A stretch of DNA of 33,167 nt. Source: Nitrospira lenta. GTDB taxonomy: Bacteria > Nitrospirota > Nitrospiria > Nitrospirales > Nitrospiraceae. The position numbers and the translations under genes are program-made. The notes under the pieces are model-generated. The model had not been told where the DNA came from. It did not search any database and was given only the letters and a program-made list of their open reading frames with translations. Below are positions 13,387-22,560 of the stretch, in pieces; within the stretch, counting starts at the first letter, position 1; each line of letters starts with the position of its first letter. The stretch covers positions 1 through 33,167 of the forward strand of contig CAMBDY010000021.1 in assembly GCA_945865525.1 (NCBI GenBank), given 5' to 3'.

Positions 13387-16300
13387 GTGAAAATAGAGCG
13401 TCGATTTACACGTCGCGGACAAAGTCCTTATGGGGACCTTTCGTTCGTGAAACGTTCGTCGGAGATTCGTAACCCCGATGGGTCGACCGTCTTCAAGTTG
13501 GAGAACATCGATATTCCCGAGCCCTGGTCCCAGTTAGCGATCGACATTCTCGCGCAAAAATACTTCCGAAAAGCCGGCGTGCCCCAGCGCGATGAGCTGG
13601 GTAATGTACTCATCGGCGAGGACGGGAAGCCGCAGCTGGGCGGCGAGCGTGACTCCCGGCAGGTGTTTGAGCGCCTTGCGGGGTGTTGGACCTCATGGGG
13701 GAAAAACTTCGGGTATTTCAAGAGCCCCGAAGATAGCAATGCCTTCCACGATGAGCTCTGCTACATGCTCGCGCGTCAGATGGTCGCACCGAACTCTCCG
13801 CAGTGGTTTAACACGGGCCTCCATTATGCCTATGGGCTGTCCGGTCCTGCGCAGGGGCATTACTATGTCGATCCCAAGACCTGCAAAGTGGTGAAAGCCA
13901 CGAACGCGTTTGAGCATCCACAACCGCATGCTTGTTTCATTCAATCCGTTGACGACGACTTAGTAGGCGACGGCGGTATTATGGATCTCTGGGTGCGGGA
14001 GGCGCGCCTGTTTAAATACGGCTCAGGGACCGGCTCCAACTTCTCCAAGCTCCGCGGCGATGCCGAACCCCTGTCCGGCGGCGGCCGCTCGTCCGGGTTA
14101 ATGTCGTTCCTGCGCATCGGCGATCGCGCCGCCGGCGCTATTAAATCAGGGGGGACCACCAGACGCGCCGCCAAAATGGTCTGCTTGGATTTGGATCATC
14201 CCGACATCGAGGAATTTATCAATTGGAAAGTGATCGAAGAGCAAAAGGTTGCCGCGATGGTGACGGGCTCGAAGATCTGTGCGCAGCGTCTCAATGGGGT
14301 GTTGAAGGCCTGCCACGTCGTCGATGACGCCGGCCAGATGAAAGTTGAGACCGATGCCAAGCAGAATCCCATTCTTAAGGAAGCCTTGCTCGCGGCGCGC
14401 CGGGATCTGGTGCCGGAAGCCTATGTGCATCGGATGTTTTCCTATGCCCAGCAGGGGTTCACGCATTTTACCTTTCATGAGTACGATACCAACTGGGATG
14501 GTAAGGCCTACCAGACGGTGTCCGGTCAGAACTCCAACAACAGTGTGCGCATTCCGAACGACTTCTTTGCCGCCTTGGAGGCGGACGGGGATTGGCACCT
14601 CACGCGCCGGGTCGACGGCAAGGTTTCCAAGACCCTCAAGGCGCGGGATCTCTGGGATCAGATTGCCTGGGCCGCCTGGATCTGCGCGGATCCCGGCACG
14701 CAATACGACACCACCATCAATGAGTGGCATACCTGTCCGGAGGATGGTCGGATCAATGCCTCTAATCCGTGCTCGGAATATATGTTTCTGGACGATACGG
14801 CGTGCAATTTAGCCTCGCTCAACCTCGGCCAATTCTTCACGACGGCGGCCGAGCTGGATCTGGAGAATTTTCGCCATGCCGTGCGCCTCTGGACGGTTGT
14901 TCTAGAGATCAGCGTGTTGATGGCGTCGTTCCCCAGCCGGGCCATTGCCGAAAAGAGTTACCAGTTCCGTACGTTGGGGCTGGGCTATGCCAACATGGGG
15001 ACGGTGTTGATGCGGCAGGGGATTCCCTACGATTCGCCGAAGGCCTTGGCGATTTGCGGGGCGATGACCGCGATTATGACGGGTGAGTCCTACGCCATGT
15101 CGGCGGAAATGGCTGCAGAACTATCGCCCTTTCCGGGCTATGCCAAAAACCGCGAGGCCATGTTGCGCGTCATCCGGAATCACCGGCGCGCGGCGTACAA
15201 TGCCGCTCCGGACGAATATGAGCACTTGACGATTCCGCCGATTGGTATCCAGCCGGAGCATTGCCCGCCTGAGCTGCTCATGGCGGCGCGCCGGGCCTGG
15301 GATCGGGCGCTTGAATTGGGCACCGCCTACGGCTATCGCAATGCGCAGGTCACGGTGATCGCCCCCACCGGGACGATTGGCCTCGTGATGGATTGTGATA
15401 CGACCGGTATTGAGCCGGACTTCGCGCTGGTGAAGTTCAAGAAGCTGGCGGGCGGCGGGTATTTTAAGATCATCAATCAAAGCATCCCTGCGGCGCTCCG
15501 AACGTTGGAGTATACCGAGTCGCAGATCCAGGACATCGTGGACTATTGCGTCGGCCGGCAAACCTTGCAGACCGCCCCCTTCATCAACCATGTGGCGCTG
15601 CGGCAAAAGGGGTTCGACGACGCCGCGCTCGCGCGCATGGAGGGGGGATTAGCCCAGGCCTTTGAAATTCAATTTGTCTTTAATAAATATGCGTTGGGCG
15701 AGGACTTCTGTCGTACGAAGTTGGGGCTGACAGAGACGCAACTGACCGAATCCAACTTCAATATGCTGAAGGCGCTGGGCTTTACTCAGGAAGAAGTTGC
15801 GGCCGCCAACGATTATTGCTGTGGCACCATGACGGTGGAGGGGGCACCGCACCTCGCGTCGGTGCACCTCCCGATTTTTGATTGCGCCAATCGGTGCGGC
15901 CGGATCGGCCAGCGTTATATCGCCGTGGATGCGCACATCCGTATGATGGCGGCGGCGCAACCCTTCATCAGCGGGGCCATCAGCAAAACGATCAACATGC
16001 CGGCCGATGCCACGCTGGGAGAGGTCAAGTCGTCGTATCTTCTTGCTTGGAAGAGCATGGTCAAGGCCGTGGCCCTTTATCGCGATGGCTCGAAGTTGAG
16101 CCAGCCCTTGTCGGCCTCGACGGACAGCGGCAAGACGAATGACGCCACGTCCGACGTCGTGGCGATGGCGGAAAAGGTGACCGAGCGGGTGCTGGTGCGG
16201 TATCTGGCGAAGCGTCGGCCGCTCCCTGGCCGCCGCAATGGGTATACGCAGAAGGCCGTCGTCGGTGGGCATAAGCTCTATCTCCGCACGGGTGAATATG

Positions 16301-16914
16301 AAGACGGTACCTGCGGTGAAATCTTCCTCGACATGCATAAGGAAGGGGCCGCCTTCCGCAGCCTGATGAATTGCTTCGCCATCGCGATCTCACTCGGGCT
16401 TCAACATGGTGTCCCGCTTGAGGAGTTCGTCGAAGCCTTTGTGTTTACGCGCTTTGAGCCGAATGGACCAGTTAAGTTGAACGACCGGATCAAAATGTCC
16501 ACATCGATTATCGATTACATCTTCCGGGAACTGGCCGTGACCTATCTCGACCGTTATGATTTGGCGCAGGTGAAGGACGAGGATCTGCGCATGGACTCGG
16601 TCAAGACGGACGAGCAAGACCCTGAATGTGTCACGGAGGAGGCCACCCCCGAAATGCTCGCGGCGACCTCGATCAGTCCTGACTTATTCCCTGCACGACG
16701 CGGCGCCGCGCCGCGCCATAAGGGCAATGGCCATGCGAGCATCACCCACACGGTTGAGCTGAAGCGCGAAACCGTAACGCTGACCGCCGTGCAAGTGGCG
16801 CGTCAAAAGGGCTACGAGGGCGATCCCTGTGGGCAGTGCAAGCAGTTCACCATGGTGCGGAACGGAACCTGTCTCAAGTGTGAGACCTGTGGGGAAACGA
16901 GTGGCTGTTCGTAA
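13387..16914 (+). CDS. nrdJ: Vitamin B12-dependent (class II) ribonucleotide reductase NrdJ
   Basis: This 1,175-residue enzyme makes deoxyribonucleotides using adenosylcobalamin to generate the cysteinyl radical, with or without oxygen. The GTG start at 13387 follows GGGGAGGGG. The body carries [13 protein letters not shown], the [12 protein letters not shown] loop, the catalytic NPCSE (Asn460, Cys462, Glu464) and [20 protein letters not shown]. The C-terminal region includes a long extension and a cysteine-rich tail (Cys1148, 1151, 1162, 1165, 1168, 1174) that delivers reducing equivalents, as in other long NrdJ proteins. No class I or III genes are visible here. The upstream region carries promoter, NrdR-like and DnaA sites but no B12 riboswitch box that I could see. 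The ACT-domain gene follows 84 bp downstream. Confidence 0.96.
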   Translation: MKIERRFTRRGQSPYGDLSFVKRSSEIRNPDGSTVFKLENIDIPEPWSQLAIDILAQKYFRKAGVPQRDELGNVLIGEDGKPQLGGERDSRQVFERLAGCWTSWGKNFGYFKSPEDSNAFHDELCYMLARQMVAPNSPQWFNTGLHYAYGLSGPAQGHYYVDPKTCKVVKATNAFEHPQPHACFIQSVDDDLVGDGGIMDLWVREARLFKYGSGTGSNFSKLRGDAEPLSGGGRSSGLMSFLRIGDRAAGAIKSGGTTRRAAKMVCLDLDHPDIEEFINWKVIEEQKVAAMVTGSKICAQRLNGVLKACHVVDDAGQMKVETDAKQNPILKEALLAARRDLVPEAYVHRMFSYAQQGFTHFTFHEYDTNWDGKAYQTVSGQNSNNSVRIPNDFFAALEADGDWHLTRRVDGKVSKTLKARDLWDQIAWAAWICADPGTQYDTTINEWHTCPEDGRINASNPCSEYMFLDDTACNLASLNLGQFFTTAAELDLENFRHAVRLWTVVLEISVLMASFPSRAIAEKSYQFRTLGLGYANMGTVLMRQGIPYDSPKALAICGAMTAIMTGESYAMSAEMAAELSPFPGYAKNREAMLRVIRNHRRAAYNAAPDEYEHLTIPPIGIQPEHCPPELLMAARRAWDRALELGTAYGYRNAQVTVIAPTGTIGLVMDCDTTGIEPDFALVKFKKLAGGGYFKIINQSIPAALRTLEYTESQIQDIVDYCVGRQTLQTAPFINHVALRQKGFDDAALARMEGGLAQAFEIQFVFNKYALGEDFCRTKLGLTETQLTESNFNMLKALGFTQEEVAAANDYCCGTMTVEGAPHLASVHLPIFDCANRCGRIGQRYIAVDAHIRMMAAAQPFISGAISKTINMPADATLGEVKSSYLLAWKSMVKAVALYRDGSKLSQPLSASTDSGKTNDATSDVVAMAEKVTERVLVRYLAKRRPLPGRRNGYTQKAVVGGHKLYLRTGEYEDGTCGEIFLDMHKEGAAFRSLMNCFAIAISLGLQHGVPLEEFVEAFVFTRFEPNGPVKLNDRIKMSTSIIDYIFRELAVTYLDRYDLAQVKDEDLRMDSVKTDEQDPECVTEEATPEMLAATSISPDLFPARRGAAPRHKGNGHASITHTVELKRETVTLTAVQVARQKGYEGDPCGQCKQFTMVRNGTCLKCETCGETSGCS

Positions 16915-16998
16915 TGGTGTAGGGGTTAGGAGGACGACGAGTCGGGGACAGGGGATGGGGCTCGTAACCATCCGTTGCCTGGCTACGGAGTAACGGTC

Positions 16999-17409
16999 AT
17001 GCCGACGACGACACAATTAGTTCTCAGCGGACTGAGTAAGCCTGGCGTCATCGGGCAAGTGGCCCAGATTCTTGGCGAGGCGAAGGTCAACATCAAGGCT
17101 TTTTCCGCTCCGGAAGTGACGGGAACGGGCAAGCTGCGGCTCTTGGTTGCGGACTTGGACGGCGCGCGGGCGGCGCTGAAGGCGGCGAAGATCAAGTTCA
17201 CCGAGGAAACGGCGCTGGTGTTGAGCCTGGAGAACAAGCCGGGCGCGTTCAAGACAGTGGCCGATCTCTTGACGAAGGCCAGTATCAATATTAAATGTGG
17301 CTACTGCACCCCTTCCCGTGAGGGCAAGCGGGCGATCGTGGTTCTCACCGTCTCGAATACCGCCAAAGCGCTCACCATCCTGCAGGATCAATCGCTCGAC
17401 GAGTTCTAG
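16999..17409 (+). CDS. Double ACT-domain protein
   Basis: This 136-residue protein consists of two ACT domains and nothing else. The first (about 4-65) opens TTQLVLSGLSKPGVIGQVAQ and runs to the VADLDGARAALKAAKI helix. The second (about 70-134) opens ALVLSLENKPGAFKTVADLL and closes with VLTVSNTAKALTIL. ACT domains bind small molecules, usually amino acids, and signal to an enzyme or transcription factor. No catalytic domain is attached, so this is probably a free-standing sensor; its ligand is unknown. GGAG precedes the ATG at 16999. It is separated from the rlpA-like gene by two bases, so the pair is co-transcribed. Confidence 0.88.
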   Translation: MPTTTQLVLSGLSKPGVIGQVAQILGEAKVNIKAFSAPEVTGTGKLRLLVADLDGARAALKAAKIKFTEETALVLSLENKPGAFKTVADLLTKASINIKCGYCTPSREGKRAIVVLTVSNTAKALTILQDQSLDEF

Positions 17410-17411
17410 CC

Positions 17412-18089
17412 ATGCCTGCTCAGAGGCGTCGCGCCGGTCAATTCCTCCAACTACTTTTTGTGCTCGCCCTCGGGCTCGTGGCCCTGAGTGCGTGTAGTGG
17501 CCCGTCCCGGCTGCCCCATTCCCCTGGCTATCCTATTGGTGTCGTTGAGCGGGGTGTTGCCTCCTGGTATGGGCCTGGATTCCACGGGAACAAAACCGCC
17601 AATGGCGAACGGTACGACATGCATCAATTGACGGCTGCGCATCGGACCCTACCACTTGGCTCCATTGCAGTCGTTCGATCAATGCGTACCGGACGTGAGG
17701 TGACGGTGCGGATCAACGACCGTGGTCCCTTCGCCAAAGGGCGGGTGCTGGATCTCTCACTCGCCGGGGCAGAGGCGCTTGGGATGACGGGGGCGGGCAC
17801 CGACCAAATCGAGTTGCGGGTCGTGGGGTATCAAGGCAGGACCGCCGCTATGGGCGTCTTACGAGTCCAAGTCGGGTCCTTTGCCGATCAGCAACATGCG
17901 TTGGATCTGCTCGAGCGGGTCACCCAGTTCTATTCGGGGGGTAGAGTGCAGGCGATCGATCTGCCGGAGGGCATGCGCTACCGGGTTCAGGTCGGCCAGT
18001 TTGCAACGGAGGCGCAGGCCGAAGCAGCCGTGTCCCGCCTTGAATCATTGCTTCCGCTGCAGCCATTCGTCGTTCGAGACGACCGCTAG
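17412..18089 (+). CDS. rlpA: RlpA-like septal lipoprotein, lytic transglycosylase family
   Basis: This 225-residue lipoprotein has signal peptide and lipobox LSAC (Cys28). The double-psi beta-barrel (about 45-135) contains GVASWYGPGFHGNKTANGER and VTVRINDRGPFAKGRVLDLS, the conserved RlpA core with catalytic Asp in the NDRGPF segment. A C-terminal SPOR domain (about 150-222) begins VLRVQVGSFADQQHALDLLE and binds denuded glycan at the division septum. RlpA cleaves naked glycan strands during daughter-cell separation in Pseudomonas; activity here is inferred from motif conservation. The gene lies two bases after the ACT-domain gene. Confidence 0.92.
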   Translation: MPAQRRRAGQFLQLLFVLALGLVALSACSGPSRLPHSPGYPIGVVERGVASWYGPGFHGNKTANGERYDMHQLTAAHRTLPLGSIAVVRSMRTGREVTVRINDRGPFAKGRVLDLSLAGAEALGMTGAGTDQIELRVVGYQGRTAAMGVLRVQVGSFADQQHALDLLERVTQFYSGGRVQAIDLPEGMRYRVQVGQFATEAQAEAAVSRLESLLPLQPFVVRDDR

Positions 18090-18377
18090 CGCTCAGAGCA
18101 GTGATTGGCCTACGCTCCTCCCTTCAATTCACAGTTCCCTTGGAGGTATGCGACGTAACTGTATGATAGTATAACGATTTTTAAGTATCTCCTTGCTCCT
18201 AAGCGCATTCTGTGATACACCTGTACCCGATGGATACAGGTCCGCTAGGTTTCTCGCACACCACGGTGTTCTGCCCAAGCTGTCAGTGCCGCTCGAAGGG
18301 ACGAGGGGAGAGCCTCTGGGCCCGCGGCCAGGCTCGCCTGACCGACAAAGTCGGCCCCCTCAAATAAAGTGCAATTT
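18090..18377 (+). promoter_or_regulatory. Structured leader upstream of the CNNM/CorC gene
   Basis: This is a 288-base gap without a gene. Three stems are visible: ACCTGTA (18219-18225) with TACAGGT (18235-18241); GAGCC near 18311 with GGCTC near 18333, enclosing GGCC/GGCC; and CCGAC-AAA-GTCGG just before the start codon. The last is followed by an AT-rich stretch with no clear Shine-Dalgarno sequence. A leader of this kind ahead of a divalent-cation transporter could be regulatory, but I could not match it to the known Mg2+, Mn2+, fluoride or glycine riboswitch consensus. A tentative promoter or terminator for rlpA may also lie here. Confidence 0.4.
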
Positions 18378-19658
18378 ATGGACGTGCTAATCCTCTTCGC
18401 CCTTATTGCTATTTCAGCCGTGATATCCGCGGTCGAGATCGGCTTCTTTGCGGTCAACGACACCAAGCTCCACGCCCTGGCTCAAACCGGCAGTGCCAGA
18501 GCCAAGTTGGCCCTCCATCTCCGTAGTGATCCGCAAAAACTCCTGTCGACCATTCTGGTTGGCGATCGCCTGGTTGGTGTGGCGACGCCGATGTATGCGA
18601 CTTTTTTGACGCTGAACACCTACGGGGGCCACAATGCCTTTGATGAGGCGATAGCCGTCATGGTCGGTCTGCTGACCTTTGTCCTTTTGGTCGCCGTTGA
18701 TGTGATCCCCAAAACGCTCGCGGCCAAGTTTGCGGTGCCGGTCACCTTGAACATGGCGTACCCGGTGTACGGCGTACAACTCTTCCTCAAGCCATTCTTG
18801 TTTGTGATGGTGCCGTTGATCTACAAACTGACGGGGGGCAAGGGGCTGGCGCTGCCTCTCGTGACTGAAGAAGAGCTAAAGATCATGCTGGATGAGGGGG
18901 GGAAGATCGGGACGATCGAGGTTGAGAAGGTCAAGATGATCAAGAATGTTTTTCAGCTGAAAGAGATTACGGCTGAAGATGCGATGACCCCTCGGCTCTA
19001 TGTCTTTTCATTGGATGGCAATCTGCGTCTGAAAGAGGCGCAAGACCTCCTCTATAACTCGAAATACTCGAGGATTCCAGTCTATGACGGCGCGCTCGAT
19101 AATATTACGGGGATTCTCTATAAGATGCGGGCGTTGACCGAACTCGCCAAAGGACAGAATGAGGCGAAGCTGAAGGATATTGCGTATTCGCCTTTGTTCG
19201 TGCCCGCAGGGAAGATGGCGGACGACCTCATGAAGCAATTCCAGCAGGAAAAACGGCATATGGCTGTTGTGGTCAATGAGTTTGGTGGCGTAATGGGGAT
19301 CGTGACGCTCGAGGATCTGCTCGAAGAAGTGGTCGGGGAGATCATGGACGAAACCGATATCACGGAAGAACTTATTAAGCGGCTAGGCAAGAACCAGATC
19401 CTCGTGCACGGCAGAACCGAAGTACGCAAGATCAACGATTTCTTGAAGGTCGATCTCGGTGACGAGGCGGTGACGATCGGCGGACTCATTCAGCAGGAGA
19501 TCGGCCGGATCCCTAAGGTGGGCGAAGAAGTGCGGATCGCCAACTGCCGGATTCTCATCCATGAAGCCGAACCGCGTTCCATCCGGAGCGTCCAAATCTA
19601 TCGTGACGAAAAATCGCCGGTCCACGTTGAATCGCCGAACCTCGACCTCGTTAGCTAA
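18378..19658 (+). CDS. CNNM/CorC-type transporter-like protein with CBS domains
   Basis: This 426-residue protein starts at the ATG at 18378 (a GTG at 18369 is in frame; neither has a strong ribosome binding site). An N-terminal DUF21/CNNM domain has about four membrane segments (FALIAISAVISAVEIGFFAV, the VMVGLLTFVLLVAVDVIPKT segment with the conserved PKTLAA turn, and further hydrophobic stretches to about 155). Two CBS domains follow (about 200-320, ITAEDAMTPRLYVFSLDGNL and MAVVVNEFGGVMGIVTLEDL, ending in EEVVGEI). A C-terminal CorC/HlyC domain (about 340-415) closes with a tandem IGGLIQQEIGRIPKVGEEV. Family members export Mg2+ or bind adenosine nucleotides through CBS; older annotations as hemolysin are misleading. 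Its end overlaps convergent ligA by eight bases. Confidence 0.92.
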   Translation: MDVLILFALIAISAVISAVEIGFFAVNDTKLHALAQTGSARAKLALHLRSDPQKLLSTILVGDRLVGVATPMYATFLTLNTYGGHNAFDEAIAVMVGLLTFVLLVAVDVIPKTLAAKFAVPVTLNMAYPVYGVQLFLKPFLFVMVPLIYKLTGGKGLALPLVTEEELKIMLDEGGKIGTIEVEKVKMIKNVFQLKEITAEDAMTPRLYVFSLDGNLRLKEAQDLLYNSKYSRIPVYDGALDNITGILYKMRALTELAKGQNEAKLKDIAYSPLFVPAGKMADDLMKQFQQEKRHMAVVVNEFGGVMGIVTLEDLLEEVVGEIMDETDITEELIKRLGKNQILVHGRTEVRKINDFLKVDLGDEAVTIGGLIQQEIGRIPKVGEEVRIANCRILIHEAEPRSIRSVQIYRDEKSPVHVESPNLDLVS

Positions 19659-21795
19659 CATCTTTTCCCGCTTGCCCGATCAGGGCGGCAAACTGCTCCT
19701 CCGTCAGAATCGTCACGCCGAGGGTTGTGGCCTGCTCCAGCTTGGAGCCGGGGTCCTGCCCCACCACCACGTAGGATGTTTTCTTGCTCACACTCGCAGA
19801 GACGCGGGCTCCACCCGCTTCGACCGCATGCTGCGCCTCGCTGCGCGTGAAGCGGGTCAGCCCACCGGTGAAGACAAAGGTCTTACCGGCGAGGGGCGAT
19901 ATCGGTCGGTCTCCCATGGCCATACCTGGCGCAACCTGGACGCCTGATTCTTGGAGTTGTGTGATGACCTCCCGATTGCGTGGTTCCGAGCAATAGGCGG
20001 CGAGACTGTCTGAAATTTCCGGACCCACCTCCCGGATCTGCTGCAGCCGCTCCCGATCAGCGCACATAATTGCATCGAGTGACTCGAATTCACGGGCGAG
20101 GACCTTGGCGATGTGTTGTCCGACTTGCCGTATGCCCAGGCCCATCAGAAACCGATTAAGCGATACGGTCCTACTGCCAGCAATCGATTCCAGGAGGAGG
20201 GTGGCGGACCGGTCAGCAAACCCATCCAGGGCGACCAGGTCGTCTTTAGTGAGGCGATAGAGGTCGGCGAGTGATCGCACTAGCCCTTCGTCGACCAGAT
20301 GCGCGACGGTTTTCTTCCCTAAGCCTTCGATATTGAGGGCGTGCTTGGAGGCAAAATGTTCGATCGCTCCTTTCAATTGCGCGCCGCAGACCGACTGACC
20401 GGTGCAGTAGGAATAGGCGCCTTCGCGCGCGACGTTCGAGCCGCAGACAGGGCAGCGGTCCGGCATGAGAAAGGGCGCCGTGCGCTGCTCCCCAGGGGTG
20501 GGGACCCGTTCGGCGATTGCGGGAATGACATCACCGGCCCGTTCTACCTTGACCGTGTCGCCGATTCGAATGTCTTTCCGCGCCACTTCATCAGCATTGT
20601 GTAGGGTGGCGCGGCTGATGGTGACGCCGCCGACCTCCACCGGCTTCAAGAGCGCGACCGGGGTGAGGGTTCCGGTTCTCCCAACGGAGACGGTGATATC
20701 TTGGACGACGGTGATTTCCTTGCGTGGCGTAAATTTATAGGCGATGGCCCAGCGGGGGCTGCGGGACTTCATGCCCAGGCGGTCTTGCCAGTCGCGGCGA
20801 TTGACCTTCACCACCACCCCGTCGATCTCATAGGGCAGCTGATCCCTGAGTGATTCCGTTTCCTGATGGAAATCCATAACCGCCTCGATTGACGGGCAGA
20901 GCTGCCGATGCGTCGGGACCGCGAGGCCCCATTGGGCCATGCGGGTCAGTTCGTCCCAATGCGTCGGCTGGACCGGTGAGGACTGCGCGATGATTTCGTA
21001 ACAGGTCACGACCAAGGGGCGGGTCGCTGTAATGCTGGAGTCCAGCTGTCGGAGTGACCCGGAGGCGGCATTGCGAGGATTGGCAAACGCGTCGCCGCCC
21101 TGCTCCGTGATTCGTCGATTCAAGGCTTGGAAATCAGCGAGAGGCATATAGACTTCGCCTCGCACGACTAGATGGTCGGGGAGTCCGGAGTGTGCGTGCA
21201 GCTGGAGCGGTAGGGAACGGATCGTCCGGAGGTTGACCGTGACATCCTCTCCGGTGATTCCGTCGCCTCTGGTCGCGCCACGGGTAAAGATTCCCCGGTC
21301 GTACACGAGTTCAACCGATAACCCATCAAACTTAGGTTCCGCGCTGTACTCGATGGAGTGGGTTTCGAGCTCACGCTTCATGCGCTGATCAAAGGCGCGC
21401 ACCTCGCCCTGCTCGAGGAGGGAATCGAGGCTAAGCATTGGCTGTTCGTGGGGAACCTTGGTGAGCGATTCGAGGGGCGGCGCGCCGACTCGTTGAGTCG
21501 GAGAGTCGGGCGTGACGAGTTGCGGATGGAGTTGCTCCAGATCAATCAGCTCGCGGAAGAGACGATCGTACTCCGCGTCGGAAATCTCTGGCCGCGCCTT
21601 GGCATAGTACAGAGTGTCATGGCGACGAATTTCGCCCTTAAGGGCAGTTAGTTTGGCAAGGATATCGGCGTGGGTCATATGGGCTGGATGGCGACGGATA
21701 CAAGATGTGACGGCCCGACCGTACCATAGGGGCAGGGAGTGGGTCAAACAGCACAGGTGATCCATATTCGCTTTGACTTTCGCTGCGTTAGGCAT
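19651..21795 (-). CDS. ligA: NAD-dependent DNA ligase LigA
   Basis: LigA seals nicks during replication using NAD. Domain Ia starts at MTHADILAKLTALKGEIRRH. The adenylation domain has EPKFDGLSVEL, with the AMP-accepting lysine 155 of this reading (116 if started at 21678). An OB fold, a four-cysteine zinc finger (CPVCGSNVAREGAYSYC and the next Cys), helix-hairpin-helix repeats and a C-terminal BRCT domain (PLAGKTFVFTGGLTRFTRSE) follow. Two starts are possible. The ATG at 21795 has AGGAGGGTAGAATA upstream and gives 714 residues; the ATG at 21678 gives the family-typical 675 residues but has no Shine-Dalgarno sequence. I report the longer one because ribosome binding evidence supports it, noting that the 39 extra residues match no known domain. 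Confidence 0.95.
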   Translation of the reverse strand: MPNAAKVKANMDHLCCLTHSLPLWYGRAVTSCIRRHPAHMTHADILAKLTALKGEIRRHDTLYYAKARPEISDAEYDRLFRELIDLEQLHPQLVTPDSPTQRVGAPPLESLTKVPHEQPMLSLDSLLEQGEVRAFDQRMKRELETHSIEYSAEPKFDGLSVELVYDRGIFTRGATRGDGITGEDVTVNLRTIRSLPLQLHAHSGLPDHLVVRGEVYMPLADFQALNRRITEQGGDAFANPRNAASGSLRQLDSSITATRPLVVTCYEIIAQSSPVQPTHWDELTRMAQWGLAVPTHRQLCPSIEAVMDFHQETESLRDQLPYEIDGVVVKVNRRDWQDRLGMKSRSPRWAIAYKFTPRKEITVVQDITVSVGRTGTLTPVALLKPVEVGGVTISRATLHNADEVARKDIRIGDTVKVERAGDVIPAIAERVPTPGEQRTAPFLMPDRCPVCGSNVAREGAYSYCTGQSVCGAQLKGAIEHFASKHALNIEGLGKKTVAHLVDEGLVRSLADLYRLTKDDLVALDGFADRSATLLLESIAGSRTVSLNRFLMGLGIRQVGQHIAKVLAREFESLDAIMCADRERLQQIREVGPEISDSLAAYCSEPRNREVITQLQESGVQVAPGMAMGDRPISPLAGKTFVFTGGLTRFTRSEAQHAVEAGGARVSASVSKKTSYVVVGQDPGSKLEQATTLGVTILTEEQFAALIGQAGKDVS

Positions 21796-21803
21796 TATTC
21801 TAC

Positions 21804-21892
21804 CCTCCTATTTAGGGCAGTTTTCCGCTGCGTGCAGCGGGTCATCTCCCCCTACGACGAGAGGGAGATTCGCTCTTGTCCGTCATAGGAGG
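21804..21892. promoter_or_regulatory. Divergent control region with mirror-image Shine-Dalgarno sites and hairpins
   Basis: CCTCCTAT (21804-21811) is the exact reverse complement of ATAGGAGG (21885-21892), so the ribosome binding sites of ligA and the LysM gene are mirror images at the two ends of the gap. Between them are two further inverted repeats: CCGCTG-CGTG-CAGCGG (21825-21840), and ATCTCCC (21844-21850) with GGGAGAT (21863-21869). A transcript starting outside 21804 could fold so that its Shine-Dalgarno sequence is masked; this is inference. Confidence 0.4.
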
Positions 21893-21897
21893 TGTCC

Positions 21898-22548
21898 ATG
21901 AACAAGGAGACGCACATGAACAGGTTGATGTCACGATTCAGCTCTCGAATCATCTCCGTCATCTGCGTGGGGGTGTCGTTGAGCGGGTGTGTGATGGAAG
22001 AGAAATACGAAACAGAAAAAGCGCGCGGCCTGAATTTCCAACGCCTCCTGATTCAGGAAGAAAAGCGATCCAGCGAGCTCGAGAGTGAAGCCAAGCGGGG
22101 CAGGAGCGAACTGATCGAGTTTGAGGCGAGGAACCGTGAGCTCACGGCGCAGCTCCAGGCGGTGCGGGAGCAAGCGGTTCGTGCGCAGGAGGAAGCTGAG
22201 GCGATCAAGGAATCGGCCCTGCTCGAGCGGAAGGCCACGGCCGATATGAAGCGCCCAGTTGCACCGCGACGCAAGGCAAAAGCAGCGAAACCTCTGGCCG
22301 ATATTCCTGGTGCGGTGGATCGCAGTGTATTGGATCTCGGCCTTGCTCCCGCGTCTTCTGCCGTCGCAGGCGCGGCCGAGTCATCGGAGGGCGTACCAGG
22401 GGCTTCCACGACCCATATCGTCAAGGCCGGCGAGACGCTCTATCGGATTAGTCGCCAATATGGCGTCTCTGCCGAGAAGATTAAAAAGTGGAATAAGCTG
22501 CAGACGAATACCCTCGAGGTTGGACAGAAACTTATCGTGGGCCAATAA
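21898..22548 (+). CDS. LysM-domain lipoprotein with coiled coil
   Basis: This 216-residue protein has a lipoprotein signal ending LSGC (Cys31). A Glu/Arg-rich coiled coil (about 38-115, with repeats such as ELESEAKRGRSELIEFEARN) is followed by an Ala/Pro/Lys linker and a C-terminal LysM domain (last 45 residues, THIVKAGETLYRISRQYGVS to LEVGQKLIVGQ) that binds peptidoglycan. It probably tethers the outer membrane or a membrane partner to the wall. The ATG at 21898 has AGGAGG upstream; ATG at 21916 also has AAGGAG and gives a more compact signal peptide, so the start is ambiguous by six codons. It ends 12 bases before trpE and is likely on the same transcript as the tryptophan genes. Confidence 0.85.
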   Translation: MNKETHMNRLMSRFSSRIISVICVGVSLSGCVMEEKYETEKARGLNFQRLLIQEEKRSSELESEAKRGRSELIEFEARNRELTAQLQAVREQAVRAQEEAEAIKESALLERKATADMKRPVAPRRKAKAAKPLADIPGAVDRSVLDLGLAPASSAVAGAAESSEGVPGASTTHIVKAGETLYRISRQYGVSAEKIKKWNKLQTNTLEVGQKLIVGQ

Positions 22549-22560
22549 CAGGACGTTACA

